A stretch of 64,000 nucleotides of DNA, taken from Dokdonella sp. (GTDB taxonomy: Bacteria; Pseudomonadota; Gammaproteobacteria; Xanthomonadales; Rhodanobacteraceae). Shown piece after piece: positions 26,230 to 37,885 of this stretch; position 1 is the first letter of the stretch, and each line of letters opens with the position of its first letter. The DNA is taken from assembly GCF_019634845.1 (NCBI RefSeq), contig NZ_JAHCAQ010000008.1, positions 1 through 64,000 of the forward strand, given 5' to 3'. Position numbers and translations under genes: made by a program. The notes beneath the pieces are model-generated. The model worked only from the letters and a program-made list of their open reading frames with translations, was not told the DNA's origin and made no database searches.

Positions 26230-28116
26230 TCAGTCGCCGCGCAGGCGCTCTTCCATCCAGTCGCACATCGCACGCACGTCGCCATCGAGCGCGCGATCGC
26301 GCGCCATGAACGCCACCCGCGCGCGGATCTGCGCATGCGCCTCGCGCACCGCGGCGCCGGCGTGGAAATCGGCGGCATGCGCCAGCGCATCGGCGAGCGC
26401 GCGCACTTCGGCCTCGAATTGCGCGCGATCGGGATGCGTCGACTCGGGCGCGTTGCTGACCTTGGCGGCAAGACTGCGCCAATCGCCGCGCGCCGCCAGT
26501 GCGCGTGCCGCATTGAGCATGTCCTGGCGATAGTCCAGCGCCTGCGCCGCGGTGTACAGCTCCAAGGCGAGCACCTGGGCCAGGTCGTCGGTCATCTCCA
26601 GCACATGGCGGGCCTCGTTGGCGCCCATCGACACGTGGTCCTCGGCGTTGGCGCTGGTCGGCACCGAGTACACGCTGGCCGGATGGGCGCGCGTGGCGAG
26701 ATCGTTGACGAGCGCCGCTGCGGTGTACTGCACGATCATGAAACCCGAGTCGGTGCCATCCTCGTTGCCGATCAGGAAGGCCGGCAAGCCGTCATTGGTG
26801 GCTGGATCGACGAGCTTGTTGAGGCGTCGCTCTGAAATCGAAGCCAGCACCGGGATCGCAGCCTTCACATAGCTCATCGCCAACGCGAGCGGCATGCCAT
26901 GGAAGTGTCCGGCCGAGATCACCTGCTCTTCGATCGCGCGCGCATCGGCCGCGTCGGGGAAGATCAGCGGATTGTCGGTGACCGCATTGAGCTCGATGTC
27001 GACGATGCGGCAGGCCTGTGCGTGCGCATCGCGTACCGCGCCATGCACCTGCGGCATGCAGCGCAGGCAATAGGCATCCTGCGGCTGGTGCTTCTTGCCG
27101 CCACGGAACGGCTGGAAGCGCTGATAAAACGCCTCGCGGCCGTGGCGCTGCGAGGGTGGCACCCAGTCCCAACAGATGTCGAAACCGAGCGCCTGCTGCG
27201 CGGGTTCGCTCCACGCCTGGGCCGACCAGGTCCGAAAGCGCGGCACGAGGTGGTAGGCAATGTCGACCAGCGTCGACCCTGCGACGAGTTCGCGCAGATG
27301 CCGCGCGCTCGCCACCTGGCCCGGATGCGGACGCAGCGCATGCACTTCCTCGCGCAGCGCGCCGCTGCGACCGGCGAAGGCATCGAGCGTCATCGCCGCC
27401 GCAAGGTCGGCGCTGTCGAGCAGTTTGCCCAGGCGATCGAGCGCGAGCACCGCGGTGGCGAGCATCTGCGCGGTGCCGTTGTTGAGCGCGAGCCCTTCCT
27501 TGAACGACAGCCTGACCGGCGCCAAGCCCACGTGCGCCAGCGCCTGCGCACCCGGCACGCGTTCGCCGCCGACCCAGGCCTCGCCGCCGCCGAGCAGCAC
27601 GATCGCCAGATGCGACAGCGGCGCCAGATCGCCACTCGCGCCGACCGAGCCCTTGCGCGGGATCAGCGGAATCACGTCGCGGTTGAGCAGCTCGGCGAGC
27701 GCCGCCAGCGTCGTCACCCGGATGCCCGAATGGCCACGCATGAGCGTGTTGATGCGGATCGCGAGCATCGCACGCACCACCTCGGCCGGAAACGGCTCGC
27801 CGACGCATACGGCATGGGTGATGATGAGGTTGTGCTGCAGCTCTTCGAGCAGGCTCTCGCTGCGCGGCTGAGGGTTGCCGCCGGGCAGCTCATCGCGCGC
27901 ACGGTGCGCACCGAGCAGCTTGTCGGCGTTGCTGCCGAAACCGGTGGTGACGCCGTAGATCGGCTCGCCACAACGCACCTTGTCGCTGAGGAAATCGGCC
28001 GCGCGCTGCACGCGCGTGAGCTGATCGCCATCGAGCTCGACGCGCACCCCGCCGTGCGCGATGGCGACGAGCTGGTCGCGGGTGAGACTGTGGCCGTCGA
28101 GACGTATCGTGGACAT
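26230..28116 (-). CDS. Histidine ammonia-lyase-like MIO enzyme with large insertion
   Basis: The 628-residue aromatic amino acid lyase family protein is longer than the usual 510-residue HutH. Ala160-Ser161-Gly162 in GSVGASGDLAPLSHLA would form the MIO electrophile; the catalytic Tyr54 lies in PIYGVTTGFG. QDAYCLRCMPQVHGA, NAVTDNPLIF, AGHFHGMPLALAM and VPTSANAEDHVSMG follow family order. Compared with Pseudomonas HutH, an extra segment of about 60 residues lies near residues 283-344 (bases 27085-27270), rich in Trp and aromatic residues. No hutU, hutI or hutG is nearby; hisS is adjacent. It could be a histidine lyase or a relative acting on another amino acid. Confidence 0.85.
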   Translation of the reverse strand: MSTIRLDGHSLTRDQLVAIAHGGVRVELDGDQLTRVQRAADFLSDKVRCGEPIYGVTTGFGSNADKLLGAHRARDELPGGNPQPRSESLLEELQHNLIITHAVCVGEPFPAEVVRAMLAIRINTLMRGHSGIRVTTLAALAELLNRDVIPLIPRKGSVGASGDLAPLSHLAIVLLGGGEAWVGGERVPGAQALAHVGLAPVRLSFKEGLALNNGTAQMLATAVLALDRLGKLLDSADLAAAMTLDAFAGRSGALREEVHALRPHPGQVASARHLRELVAGSTLVDIAYHLVPRFRTWSAQAWSEPAQQALGFDICWDWVPPSQRHGREAFYQRFQPFRGGKKHQPQDAYCLRCMPQVHGAVRDAHAQACRIVDIELNAVTDNPLIFPDAADARAIEEQVISAGHFHGMPLALAMSYVKAAIPVLASISERRLNKLVDPATNDGLPAFLIGNEDGTDSGFMIVQYTAAALVNDLATRAHPASVYSVPTSANAEDHVSMGANEARHVLEMTDDLAQVLALELYTAAQALDYRQDMLNAARALAARGDWRSLAAKVSNAPESTHPDRAQFEAEVRALADALAHAADFHAGAAVREAHAQIRARVAFMARDRALDGDVRAMCDWMEERLRGD

Positions 28117-28163
28117 GGCTGGGTTGGCTCGCTGGTCGACTGACAGGGGCGTGGTCGGTGGCG

Positions 28164-29552
28164 TCAGCGCGACGGCATGACGGCCGCCTGCTCGATTTCC
28201 ACGCGCAAGGTGGCCGCCAGTTCGTTGCGGGTGACCTCGAACTGGTCCTGCTTGCGCAGGTCCTTGACCGTCACCGTACCCTTGGCGATTTCGTCGGGCC
28301 CGAGCACGAGCACGAAGCGGATGCCGGCGCGGTCGGCGTACTTGAACTGCCGCGCGAGCTTGCCGGGCTCCACCACGGCCTCGGTGTTGATGCCGGCGGC
28401 ACGCAACTCGGTGGCGAGCTCGAGGTAGCGTGGCAGCTCGGCTTCGTCCATCTGCGCGACGAGCGCCTGCACCGTGCTGTGCGCCGCCTTGAGCAGGCCG
28501 GCCTCGCGCAGTTGCCAGTACAGGCGCGTGGCGCCGATCGAGATGCCCACGCCGGGCAGTTTCGACTTCGTGTAGTGACTGGCGAGGTTCTCGTAACGCC
28601 CGCCCGAACAGATCGAACCGATCTGCGGATGGTCGTTGAGCGTGGTCTCGTAGACCGTGCCCGTGTAGTAATCCAAGCCACGCGCGATCGACAGGTTGAG
28701 CGCGTAGTGCGACTCGGGTACGCCGAAGGCCCTGATGAGCGTGAGCACCTCGGCAAGCTCCTCGCGACCCTGCTCGAGCGCGGCATTGCCGCCGCCGAGT
28801 ACATCGAGCCGGGCCAGCGCCTCGGCCAACGAGCGCGAGCGGAATCCGACGAAGTCGAGCAGCTGCGCCACCGCCGCGGCGTCGATGCCGAAGCCGTCGC
28901 CGGTCAGCGTATTGCGCACGGCGTCGAGGCCGCGCTTGTCGAGCTTGTCCACCTCGCGCAGCACCGCGCCCTGCCGTTCGGCGTCGCTGAGCCCGAGCCG
29001 CTCGAGGAAGCCGCGCATCAGCTTGCGGTTATTGAGCTGGATCGTGAACGGGCCGATATCGAGGTCGCGGAACACGTTGTAGATGACGGCCGGCAGCTCG
29101 GCGTCGTAGCGCACCGACAGGCCGTCCTTGCCGATCACGTCGATGTCGCACTGGTAGAACTCGCGGAAGCGCCCGCGCTGCGCGCGCTCGCCACGATAGA
29201 CGCGCTGCATCTGGTAGCGCCGGAACGGGAACGCGAGTTCATGTTCGTGCTCGGCCACGTAGCGCGCCAATGGCACGGTCAGATCGAAGCGCAGTGCCAA
29301 CTCGGGCACCTCGCCCTCGCGCGCCGCTTGCAATGCGCCGGTCGATTGCACGAAATACACTTGGCGCTCGGTCTCGCCGCCCTGCTTGGTGAGCAGCACG
29401 TTCGAGTACTCCATCACCGGGGTTTCGATCGGCAGAAAGCCGAAGCGCTCGAAGTTGCGGCGGATCGCATCGAGCATTGCCTGGAAAGCGACCTGGTCGA
29501 GCGGCAGCAGCTCGAGCACGCCAGGCATGGTGCGGGCTTGGGTCAGGGCCAT
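28164..29552 (-). CDS. hisS: Histidyl-tRNA synthetase
   Basis: This 462-residue class II aminoacyl-tRNA synthetase charges tRNA-His. Motif 2 ([23 protein letters not shown]), the histidine-specific [13 protein letters not shown] and [12 protein letters not shown], and the C-terminal anticodon domain are all visible. The start at 29552 has AAGGA six bases upstream, and the protein then opens [17 protein letters not shown] as expected. It lies downstream of a tRNA-Pro gene on the opposite strand. Confidence 0.96.
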   Translation of the reverse strand: MALTQARTMPGVLELLPLDQVAFQAMLDAIRRNFERFGFLPIETPVMEYSNVLLTKQGGETERQVYFVQSTGALQAAREGEVPELALRFDLTVPLARYVAEHEHELAFPFRRYQMQRVYRGERAQRGRFREFYQCDIDVIGKDGLSVRYDAELPAVIYNVFRDLDIGPFTIQLNNRKLMRGFLERLGLSDAERQGAVLREVDKLDKRGLDAVRNTLTGDGFGIDAAAVAQLLDFVGFRSRSLAEALARLDVLGGGNAALEQGREELAEVLTLIRAFGVPESHYALNLSIARGLDYYTGTVYETTLNDHPQIGSICSGGRYENLASHYTKSKLPGVGISIGATRLYWQLREAGLLKAAHSTVQALVAQMDEAELPRYLELATELRAAGINTEAVVEPGKLARQFKYADRAGIRFVLVLGPDEIAKGTVTVKDLRKQDQFEVTRNELAATLRVEIEQAAVMPSR

Positions 29553-29632
29553 CGGTATCCTTGCGCGGCAACGGCTGCGCAGCGGCGCAGCGGCGGAAAA
29601 AAGCGGCCGCAAAGCGTAGCAGATGGACGCGG

Positions 29633-29662
29633 TTGCAAGCCTCGCACGCTCCCCGATACAAT
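29633..29662 (+). promoter_or_regulatory. Promoter of tRNA-Pro
   Basis: TTGCAA (29633-29638) and TACAAT (29657-29662) are separated by 18 bases, ending 29 bases before the tRNA 5' end. A strong sigma-70-like match. Confidence 0.6.
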
Positions 29663-29691
29663 GCGCGCCCCGCTGCAACGGCGGGCCGGAT

Positions 29692-29768
29692 CGGGGTGTA
29701 GCTCAGCCTGGTAGAGCGCTACCTTCGGGAGGTAGAAGTCGCAAGTTCGAATCCTGTCACCCCGACCA
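29692..29768 (+). tRNA. tRNA-Pro(CGG)
   Basis: This is a 77-base cloverleaf: acceptor CGGGGTG/CACCCCG, anticodon stem CTACC/GGTAG, loop TTCGGGA with anticodon CGG, T-loop TTCGAAT, and encoded CCA. The T-stem has one A-C mismatch (GCAAG against CCTGT); the rest pairs well. It reads CCG codons. Confidence 0.93.
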
Positions 29769-29780
29769 CTCTTGCCGAGC

Positions 29781-29816
29781 ACTTGGGCCGCCCGATCAGG
29801 GCGGCCCAAGTCGTTT
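29781..29816 (+). terminator. Strong hairpin terminator after tRNA-Pro
   Basis: A perfect 13-bp stem (ACTTGGGCCGCCC at 29781-29793, GGGCGGCCCAAGT at 29799-29811) with loop GATCA is followed by CGTTTCC. The T-run is short, but the hairpin is very stable. Confidence 0.75.
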
Positions 29817-30009
29817 CCGGGCCCGACCTCCATCGCCCCGCGACCCGTGCTGGCGCCATGGGCGACCGCCGCGACGACGGCTTGCCCATTGCTGCAGATG
29901 CACACACCCGACCGGCTTCGACTGCGCCTTCCCTACGATCAAGAGTGATGCTAACGTCCAGCGACCTGCAAATTGAATGCCGGTTAACTGGGAACCTAGG
30001 GGGGAATCA

Positions 30010-33000
30010 ATGAAGCTCCGTACTGCTGTGCGGGCGTCGACGCTTGCGTTGTTGACGTTCCTGATGCCGTCGCTGGCATCGCATGTGATGGCGGGCGACG
30101 GCAAGACTGCCGCCGACCCAAACGCGCTCGACACTCGCGGCGAGATTGTGATCGCCAGTGTGCCGACCGGCCCGACGGCCGTGAACGCGTACACCTTCAG
30201 CCAGTCGACCGGCACCTATACCGAAGTGGGCGGCGGCGCCACGACCCATCTATCCGGCGCAGTGGACGACGGCAAGGCAGAAGGCCTCAGCATCGGCTTC
30301 GGATTCGTCTACAACGGCAGCACCGTCACCCAGTTCAGCGTTTGCGCGAACGGCCACTTGGCGCTCGCTGCAACGATGGACTGCACCTACAACCGGTTGC
30401 CCATCAGCAATGCCGCGGCCTCGAACAACAACCTGGCGGCGCTCGGTTTCGACCTGAAGGGCTTGGCCACTGGCTCGGTTTCGTCCGAGGTCACCGGGGC
30501 GAGCCCGAACCGCGTCCTGACCGTGCAGTGGAAGGACTTCGCGGCCTACTACTCCGGCACCTCGACCGAAAGTTACAACTTCCAGATCAAGCTGCACGAA
30601 GGCAGCAACCAGATCGACTTCGTGTACGGCTCGTTTCTGAAGAACAGCACTGCCCGCACGCCGCAGGTCGGCATTCGCGGCGCCAGCAACGCTGATTTCC
30701 GCAATCGCACCACGACCACCGACTGGTCGGCTTCGACCGCCGGCACCACCAATACCGCGACGATGGCGCTGAGCACGAGCGTGCTGCCGAGCTCCGGACT
30801 GACGTTCACGTTCACGCCACCGAACTTCCCCCCGGCGATTACCTACACGGCGCTGGGCAATACGCTCAGCACCGCAGACCGCAGCCTGACTGGCGTGGCG
30901 ATCACCGACGGTGACGGCGTCAACACCACACCGGGCACGGCGCCGCGCCTCTATTTCAAGCGCTCCGGCGATGCCAACACCTGGAACGACAACACCAGCG
31001 CCACCGACGGCTGGAAGTACGTCGAAGCCAACGGCGCGACCTCGCCGTTCGATTTCACGATCAACTACGCGCTGCTCAATGGCGGCAGCGGCGTCAGCGC
31101 CGGCCAGACCGTGCAGTACTTCGTGGTCGCGCAGGATCTTGCCGCAACGCCGCTGGTCGGCATCAACAATGGCAGCTTCGCCGCGGCCCCTGCGAGCGTC
31201 GCCCTCGACGCCAGCGCCTTCCCGATCGGCGGCAGCATCAACAGCTACCGGATCTCCGAACTCATGTCGGGCACCTACCAGGTGCCGGGCTCATATCCGT
31301 CGCTGACCAATGCGGGCGGCCTCTTCGAGGCCCTGAACGGCAACGTCCTGTCGGGCAATGTGGTGATCGAAATCGCCGGTGACCTGACGGCAGAAACCGG
31401 CGCGATCGCACTGAACCAAGCCGGCGAGCAGCCGGCCGGCAGCAACTTCACGATCACGATCAGGCCGACCGGCGCGGCGCGCGTCATTTCGGGCACGTCC
31501 GCGACCAGCACGGGTCTCATCGTGCTCAACGGCACCGATCGTGTCACGATCGACGGCTCGCTCAGCGGTGGTTCCGACCAGAGCCTCACCATCACCAACC
31601 TTGCGACCGACGGCGTCGTGATCTGGGTCCACAGCACGGCTGCCGGCAATGGTGCGACCGACAACACCTTCAAGAACTGCATCATCAACGGCGCTGGCAC
31701 CACGGTCGCCGGCATCCTCTCCAGCGGCTCCACCTTCGGTGGCGATGCCGAGGCCGCGAACTCGAACAACATGATCCGTAACAATCTGATCGCCAAGGTG
31801 CAGAATGCGCTGTACCTGCGCGGCGGTCCCACCACGCTCGACGCGGGTTGGCTGATCGAGGGCAACACCTTCGGCTCGACGACCGTTGCCGACAAGCTCA
31901 GCTACCGCGGCATGCTGATCGGCAATGCTCAGGACTTCGTGATCGCCGACAACGTGATCATGGGCGTGACGACGGCCAGCACGTCGACGGCCAGCGGCAT
32001 CCAGGTCGCGCTTGCCGTGGCGGGAGGCGAAATCTGGAGGAACCGGATCAGCGACATCAAGAACACCAACGCTACCGGTTACGGCAGCAACGGCATCTAC
32101 CTTGCTGCCACGTCGACGGCCTCCAACCTCACGGTGGCAAACAACTTCGTCAGCGACGTCGCCTCGATGGGCTACGCGGCTGGCGCCGGCGCGGTCGACA
32201 ACGGCTACGGCATCATGGTCGCCTCCGGTGGCGGCTACAACCTGTACTACAACTCGGTGCTGCTGGCGACCAACCAGACCAATGGCGGCCTGCCCGCGGC
32301 CATCAACATCGCCGCAGCCGTGGCGACCGGTTCGCTTGATCTGCGCAACAACATCTTCGCCACGACGCAGACCACGGGCACCCGTTACGCGATCTACAGC
32401 GGCGCGACGAACGCGGTGTTCTCGACCATCAACCACAACGACTATTTCCCTGGCACCGGCTCGGTTGGCTTCCTCGGCGCGGCGCGAGCCACGCTCGGCG
32501 ACTGGCAGACCGCCAGCGGCCAGGACGCGAATTCGATCGCAGCCGATCCGCTGTTCGTGTCGACCACCGATCTGCACATCAGCGCAGCCTCGTCCCCCGT
32601 CGTCGACGCGGGCACGCCGATCGCCACGGTCATTTCGGACATCGACGGCGGCGTCCGCAGCGCGACCACGCCCGACATCGGCGCCGACGAAGTCAACGTG
32701 ACGGCCCCGGTCGTGACCTCGAGTGTCGGCACTGGCTCCGGTCAGATTTCGCCACTCGGCTCGTTCAGCGTGACCGCAGGCGGACTGTTGGGCTTCGATG
32801 TCACGCCTGATCCCGGGTTCCAGATCGACAACATCGGTGGCAGCTGCCCGGGCACCTTGGTGGGCAACTATTTCACCGCCGGCCCGATCATGGGCGACTG
32901 CAACGTCGTGGCCAACTTCAAGGCAATCACCTGGACGGTCACCCCGAGCGTCGGCACCCCGTCCGGCACGATTTCGCCGAGCAACCCACAGACCGTGAGC

Positions 33001-36000
33001 AACGGCGGAACCGCCTCGTTCACGCTGACGGCCGATGCCGGCTATGAGATCGACAACGTCGGTGGCAGCTGCACGGGCACGCTCACCGGCAACAGCTACA
33101 CCACCAACGCGATCACCGGCGACTGCACCGTCGTGGCCAACTTCAAACCTGCGCCGACAGGCACAGATCATGTGCGCATCAGCCAGGTGTATGGCGGCGG
33201 CGGCGGCGGCGCGGGTTACTACCTCTACGACTACGTCGAGTTGTTCAACCCCGGCACCAGCGCGGTGAGCCTGGCCGGCTACTCGCTGCAGTACGGCTCG
33301 GCGACAGGCCAATTCGGCTCCAGCGCAACCAACATCTACGCATTCCCGGCCGCCACCTCGATCGCGCCCGGCAAGTACCTGCTGGTGCAGCTCAGCAGTG
33401 CCGGCAGCAGCGGACTGGCCTTGCCCGTGACGGCTGACCTGACGACGACCAATCTCACCATGTCGGGGACCAGCGGCAAGGTGGCCTTGGCCAATGTCGT
33501 CACCGCACTTGGCTGCGGTGCCACGACCACGCCTTGCGCGCTGCCACACGCGAACATCGTCGACTTGGCGGCGTATGGAACTTCCAACAATGCGGAAGGC
33601 GGCGCGGCGATCAACAACGGCACGGCCTTGACCAACCAGCAAGGCGGCGTGCGCAAGGGCGCCGGCTGTCAGGATACCGACAACAACAATGCCGACTTCG
33701 ACGTGCTTTCCGGCGCGGCCCTGGTGCCGCGCAACTCGGCAGCGCCGGCCAATACCTGCGGCGGCCCGGTGACCCACACCGTCACCCCAAGCGTCGGCAC
33801 GCCGTCGGGCTCCATCTCGCCGAGCGCGGCGCAGACGGTCAACGACGGCGACACCACGACCTTCACGCTGACGGCCGATGCCGGCTACGAGATCGACAAC
33901 GTCGGCGGCGACTGCGGCGGCACGCTCGACAGCGGCACCGGCGTCTACACCACCAACGCGATCACGGCCGACTGCAGCGTCGTCGCCAACTTCAAGCCCG
34001 CCGGCGGCGGCTCCGATATCGTGTGCAACGCGTTCAACCATGCGGTGATGCAGACCAGCAACGGCACCTACATCAACTGGGAAACCGGCGCATGGAGCGA
34101 CACTGCGACCCTCGCAGGTGCCCATTTCAATCCGTATGGGTCGGCCAACCTCACCTTCTACTGGCCGTCACCCACGGCGAATGCGGGCGTGACCCAGGGC
34201 GGCACCTTTGCAGTGCTGGCGCTGGGCGCGACCATCGGGCCTGCTTCGACGTTTGCCCGAAGCGGTGCGCCGACTGCCTGGCGCGCCGGTGCGGACGGCT
34301 ACCTCGGATTCAGCTTCGCCTGCAGCACGGCGCCGACTTGCTACGGCTACATGCACTTCACGACCACCTCCGCGAGCGGCTACCCGGCCACGATGGGTGA
34401 CTATTGCTGGAACAAGGCCGGCAACGCGATCACGGTAGCGGTACCCGGTCCATTCCCGACGGTGACGCCGAGCGTGGGGTCAGGCTCGGGCACGATCTCG
34501 CCGAGCACGCCACAATCAGTCAACGTCGGTGGCACCAAGACGTTCACGCTGTCCCCGGCGGCCGGTTTCCATGCGCTCAGCGTCACCGGCACCTGCGGCG
34601 GCACGCTCACCGGCAATTCGTTCACCACCAACCCGGTGACGGCAAGCTGCACTGTCGTCGCGAACTTCGAGGCCAATCCGTCGGCAGCGATCACGCCGGC
34701 GAGTCTGTCGTTCACGGCGATCCAAGGCGCCTCGGACAGCAGCTCGATCAACATCGCCAATGTGGGTGGCGGCACGCTCACGTACTCCGTTGCGGAGAGC
34801 GCCACGCATCTGCCCACCATCCCCGCGGCCGCCAATTCGCCGGCCGTGCTGTCGCGTGACGGCAAGGTCTCGCCGGCGGTTGCGCCACGCGCCAACCCGC
34901 AGCCATTGGCCGTCGTCATCAACGAAGGCTTCGAGGACGTCCCGGGTCTGCTTTCCGGCGGCTGGATCGCGGCCAACCACAGTTCTCCGGTTGGTGCTTC
35001 GAGCTGGTCGCAGTGCGGCGGCACGGCGATCCCGCCGGCCTACGATGGCGATCCGAACTCCTGCGCCCTGGTCAATTTCAACAGCACCACGGGTGCGGGC
35101 ACGATCAGTAACTGGCTGCTCACCTCGGAGATCACCTTCAACCCCGGTTCGACCGCGAGCTTCTACACGCGCACAGCCACCGGCGCGGGGTACGCGGACC
35201 GACTTGAGGTGCGCGTATGCGCGAGCGGCGACTGCACGAACTTCGGCACCGGTGCCACCGATGTCGGCAACTACACGACATTGTTGTTGACGATCAATCC
35301 GAGTCTGCAGTCCGGTCCCGACCCGACTGGCGTGAATGGTTACCCCGACACGTGGACCCAATTCACGCTGACGGGTCTGCCCACATCGGGCACCGGTCGC
35401 ATCGCGTTCCGCTATTTCGTCACCAGCGGCGGCCCAAGCGGCGACAACTCCAACATCATCGGTATCGACCGACTGGTGGTGGACAATGGCACGGCTAGCG
35501 GCTGCGCGCTGCCGACCGACATTCCGTGGCTTAGCGTCAACCCGGCAGCGGGTTCGGTCGCGGCCGGTGCCAATGAGGACGTGACGGTCTCCGCGGATGC
35601 GGCCAGCCTTGCGGCCGGTACCTATACGGCCAACGTCTGCGTGGCGACCAACGATGCGGCCCACGCGATGACGACCGTGCCGGTATCGTTCACGGTGACC
35701 GCGAGCACCACGCCGCCGACGGTCAGCAAGAGCTTCACGCCGGATACCGTGTTCGTGAACCAGTCGAGCGTCGCAACGATCACGTTGAGCAACAGCGCGG
35801 CGACGCCAGCGGTACTGACGGCACCGCTGGTTGACGCGCTGCCGGGCGGCCTGTCCGTGAGCGGTGCCACCACCACCTGTCTGCTCGGTGTCGGTGGTTC
35901 GCGGCCTGCACCGATGGCTTCGGTGACCCTGCCCGCGGGAGCAACGATTCCCGCCAATGGTTCGTGCACGGTCGACATCACGGTGTCGACCAGCACTCCA

Positions 36001-36387
36001 GGCAGCTACGTCAACACGATCGCCGCCGGCGCACTGCAGACCGACCAGGGCAACAACGCGGCAGCCGCGACAGCGACGCTGACGGTCAATGCGTATCCGC
36101 CGCCGCTGGCGACGTTTACGCCGACCTCGTTCGCGTTCACGGTGCAGGCCGATCAGACCGCCACGGACACGCTCAACATCGCCAACGCAGCGGGGCATGA
36201 TCCGCTGACGTTCTCGATCGACAGCCGCGCAGCCATGCTCCCACGCGCACGTGCCAGTGCCTTGACCGCGCGCGCCACTGCACCGCGCGTCAACCTGCAG
36301 CCCGTGAGCCTGGCCGCCGGTGGTCGCTCGGGTGGCAGCAGGCACGCTGCCGCTCACCGGCATGGCGACCACGCGCAGTGGGGATGA
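30010..36387 (+). CDS. Giant secreted multidomain adhesin-like protein (3' end disrupted)
   Basis: The open frame encodes 2125 residues. GGGGGG precedes the ATG, and residues 1-28 are a signal peptide ([16 protein letters not shown]). Domains in order: a beta-sandwich; a parallel beta-helix (about residues 440-890, repeated NNxIxxxxNAxxL-type turns); two InlB-B-like repeats; a lamin-tail domain (about 1054-1180, [26 protein letters not shown]); a third InlB-like repeat; a Cys-containing module ending [16 protein letters not shown]; a fourth repeat; a BACON-like strand; a MAM/cleaved-adhesin-like domain ([10 protein letters not shown]...); and DUF11-like repeats. From about 36338 the coding signal moves to another frame, so the annotated stop is probably not the original one. 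It is probably a surface or extracellular binding protein. Confidence 0.8.
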   Translation: MKLRTAVRASTLALLTFLMPSLASHVMAGDGKTAADPNALDTRGEIVIASVPTGPTAVNAYTFSQSTGTYTEVGGGATTHLSGAVDDGKAEGLSIGFGFVYNGSTVTQFSVCANGHLALAATMDCTYNRLPISNAAASNNNLAALGFDLKGLATGSVSSEVTGASPNRVLTVQWKDFAAYYSGTSTESYNFQIKLHEGSNQIDFVYGSFLKNSTARTPQVGIRGASNADFRNRTTTTDWSASTAGTTNTATMALSTSVLPSSGLTFTFTPPNFPPAITYTALGNTLSTADRSLTGVAITDGDGVNTTPGTAPRLYFKRSGDANTWNDNTSATDGWKYVEANGATSPFDFTINYALLNGGSGVSAGQTVQYFVVAQDLAATPLVGINNGSFAAAPASVALDASAFPIGGSINSYRISELMSGTYQVPGSYPSLTNAGGLFEALNGNVLSGNVVIEIAGDLTAETGAIALNQAGEQPAGSNFTITIRPTGAARVISGTSATSTGLIVLNGTDRVTIDGSLSGGSDQSLTITNLATDGVVIWVHSTAAGNGATDNTFKNCIINGAGTTVAGILSSGSTFGGDAEAANSNNMIRNNLIAKVQNALYLRGGPTTLDAGWLIEGNTFGSTTVADKLSYRGMLIGNAQDFVIADNVIMGVTTASTSTASGIQVALAVAGGEIWRNRISDIKNTNATGYGSNGIYLAATSTASNLTVANNFVSDVASMGYAAGAGAVDNGYGIMVASGGGYNLYYNSVLLATNQTNGGLPAAINIAAAVATGSLDLRNNIFATTQTTGTRYAIYSGATNAVFSTINHNDYFPGTGSVGFLGAARATLGDWQTASGQDANSIAADPLFVSTTDLHISAASSPVVDAGTPIATVISDIDGGVRSATTPDIGADEVNVTAPVVTSSVGTGSGQISPLGSFSVTAGGLLGFDVTPDPGFQIDNIGGSCPGTLVGNYFTAGPIMGDCNVVANFKAITWTVTPSVGTPSGTISPSNPQTVSNGGTASFTLTADAGYEIDNVGGSCTGTLTGNSYTTNAITGDCTVVANFKPAPTGTDHVRISQVYGGGGGGAGYYLYDYVELFNPGTSAVSLAGYSLQYGSATGQFGSSATNIYAFPAATSIAPGKYLLVQLSSAGSSGLALPVTADLTTTNLTMSGTSGKVALANVVTALGCGATTTPCALPHANIVDLAAYGTSNNAEGGAAINNGTALTNQQGGVRKGAGCQDTDNNNADFDVLSGAALVPRNSAAPANTCGGPVTHTVTPSVGTPSGSISPSAAQTVNDGDTTTFTLTADAGYEIDNVGGDCGGTLDSGTGVYTTNAITADCSVVANFKPAGGGSDIVCNAFNHAVMQTSNGTYINWETGAWSDTATLAGAHFNPYGSANLTFYWPSPTANAGVTQGGTFAVLALGATIGPASTFARSGAPTAWRAGADGYLGFSFACSTAPTCYGYMHFTTTSASGYPATMGDYCWNKAGNAITVAVPGPFPTVTPSVGSGSGTISPSTPQSVNVGGTKTFTLSPAAGFHALSVTGTCGGTLTGNSFTTNPVTASCTVVANFEANPSAAITPASLSFTAIQGASDSSSINIANVGGGTLTYSVAESATHLPTIPAAANSPAVLSRDGKVSPAVAPRANPQPLAVVINEGFEDVPGLLSGGWIAANHSSPVGASSWSQCGGTAIPPAYDGDPNSCALVNFNSTTGAGTISNWLLTSEITFNPGSTASFYTRTATGAGYADRLEVRVCASGDCTNFGTGATDVGNYTTLLLTINPSLQSGPDPTGVNGYPDTWTQFTLTGLPTSGTGRIAFRYFVTSGGPSGDNSNIIGIDRLVVDNGTASGCALPTDIPWLSVNPAAGSVAAGANEDVTVSADAASLAAGTYTANVCVATNDAAHAMTTVPVSFTVTASTTPPTVSKSFTPDTVFVNQSSVATITLSNSAATPAVLTAPLVDALPGGLSVSGATTTCLLGVGGSRPAPMASVTLPAGATIPANGSCTVDITVSTSTPGSYVNTIAAGALQTDQGNNAAAATATLTVNAYPPPLATFTPTSFAFTVQADQTATDTLNIANAAGHDPLTFSIDSRAAMLPRARASALTARATAPRVNLQPVSLAAGGRSGGSRHAAAHRHGDHAQWG
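32713..34671 (+). repeat. Four InlB-B-like repeats with a conserved Cys pair
   Basis: Units of about 70-75 codons lie at 32713-32922, 32938-33147, 33781-33996 and 34462-34671. Each has V-T-x-S-V-G-x-x-S-G-x-I-S-P, then (A/P)G(Y/F), (S/T/D)C.GTL and (D/S)C.VVANF. Two Cys per unit suggest a disulfide. Units 2 and 3 are nearly identical over long stretches, which could promote recombination. Confidence 0.75.
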
Positions 36388-37654
36388 CCAGGCTACGGAC
36401 TCGATCGGCCTGGGCTCAGGATCATGGCCACCAAAGGCCGGTACGATGGTCATCAACCGCTTCGCGGTGATCGAGCAGTGACGATCAGCCAGCATCGATC
36501 ATGTGGCCATTGCCGTCGAAGGCGGCACCATGATCGGCGCACAGCCCAACCTGTTAGTAATGCTACGACGATACGCCGATGGTGACCCGTGAACGCGGTA
36601 CGTGTGGGCAGCGACCAGCTCGGCGACGATCGCGAGCGAGGACGCGTTCGAGACCTGCACCACGAACCGTGCGGTGCCCGGCGCAGGCGACGTCTACCTC
36701 GGCTTCGTCGACCAGCCGGGCGCTCGCAGGCGGTTACACGCCGCGTTACTGCCAGCGGCGATCGATGATCAAGACTCGGTCAGCTGGCATGTCAATGGGT
36801 TGCCAGCGCCGCCACTGAGCCGATGTCGACAACCTCGGCGCAACAACGACATGGTCGACGTGATCGACGACTTCGGTCTGGCTGGCAACTGGCTCATCCG
36901 CGCCACCGCGACCAGCGGTGGTGGCAGCACCTGCACGGGTGCGGTGCTGAGCTGGATGAGCGCGAGCCCGGCCAGTGGCACGGTCAATGGCGGCGCCAGC
37001 ACCGCGGTGACGATCACGGTCAACCCGGCGGCAGGCAGCCTGATCCCGGGCAGCTACAGCGCCGAGCTGTGCGTCACCACCAACGACCCGACCCAGACCC
37101 TGGTCGCGATCCCGGTCAGCGTGACGGTCACCGCACCGCCGCCGGCGTTCTGCAACGGCGGTACCGACGAAGTCTTCTGCGATGGCTTCGAAGTCAGCAG
37201 TGTGTGCCATCGTCGCAACATCAACCGTGCTGGTGCAGGATGGTGACGGCAGCACGTTCGACTTCGTGGCGGGCCCAGTTCGGAGACGCCTACGATGCCG
37301 GGGCGAGTGGATGCGCCAGCATCTGCGACCTGACGGCATGTATGTGTACTGGTACGGCGACGCGGCGTCGCTGGCGGTCGGTGGCGTGAGATGACGCGGA
37401 GCGGCACGGGTTTGCGCGATTATGCACTCGGGCGACACGATCGGTTAAACTCGACGATCAGTGCCGCGTCGATTCCGATGGCGAACTGGATCGGTGGTAC
37501 CGACGGTTACATCGGCATCGCGTTCGAGAACGAGGACACCGGTGTGCTCAACTATGGCTACATCCACATGACCACGGGTTCGCCGGACGGCTATCCGGCG
37601 CAGTGGCTGGAGTACGCCTACGACAAGACCGGCGCGGCGATCACGATTCCCTGA
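36338..37654 (+). pseudogene. Frameshifted C-terminal continuation of the giant secreted protein
   Basis: Protein-like sequence continues past 36387 but only by changing frame repeatedly. [22 protein letters not shown] is read from about 36339, SIDHVAIAVEGGTMIGAQPN from about 36493, and a long stretch with WLIRATATSGGG and DEVFCDGFE (37166-37192) follows in another frame. VLVQDGDGSTFDFVAG (about 37229), GDAYDAGASGCASICDLTA (37282) and YVYWYGDAASLAVGG each need a shift, and the last 88 residues are open at 37391-37654. The end resembles the internal module at about 34017-34440. At least six shifts lie within 1.1 kb. This is either real decay or clustered sequencing or assembly errors. Confidence 0.75.
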
Positions 37655-37679
37655 TCACGCGACATCCGGCTTCACTTCG

Positions 37680-37708
37680 ACGGCCCCGGCGACGGGGCCG
37701 TTTTTTTT
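37680..37708 (+). terminator. Rho-independent terminator
   Basis: An 8-9 bp stem CGGCCCCG/CGGGGCCG with a GCGA loop is followed by eight T residues. It lies 26 bases after the stop of the giant-protein remnant, confirming where that transcription unit ends. Confidence 0.9.
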
Positions 37709-37885
37709 GCAGCACCATCTGCGCTGTCGGCGACGGCAGACCCATGCCTCAACCGGCACCGGCAATCGGCAATGGCGGAAAAACGCCCGCTACCCCACGC
37801 GCCGGGCACCGAAGCGAGCTGGCGTGGCGCCGCTTCATCCGCCGACGACCGCTATCATGACGCTCGCGTCCTGGAGGATTTCGGC

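Noticed and set aside
31291..34125. 944-codon open frame antisense to the giant secreted protein
   Set aside because: Arg/Gly/Val-rich translation without recognisable domains; the sense strand has clear domains. High GC content creates such frames.
36310..37430. Programmed ribosomal frameshifting in the giant protein
   Set aside because: Too many shifts in both directions and no slippery heptamer with a downstream structure that I can see; error or decay is simpler.
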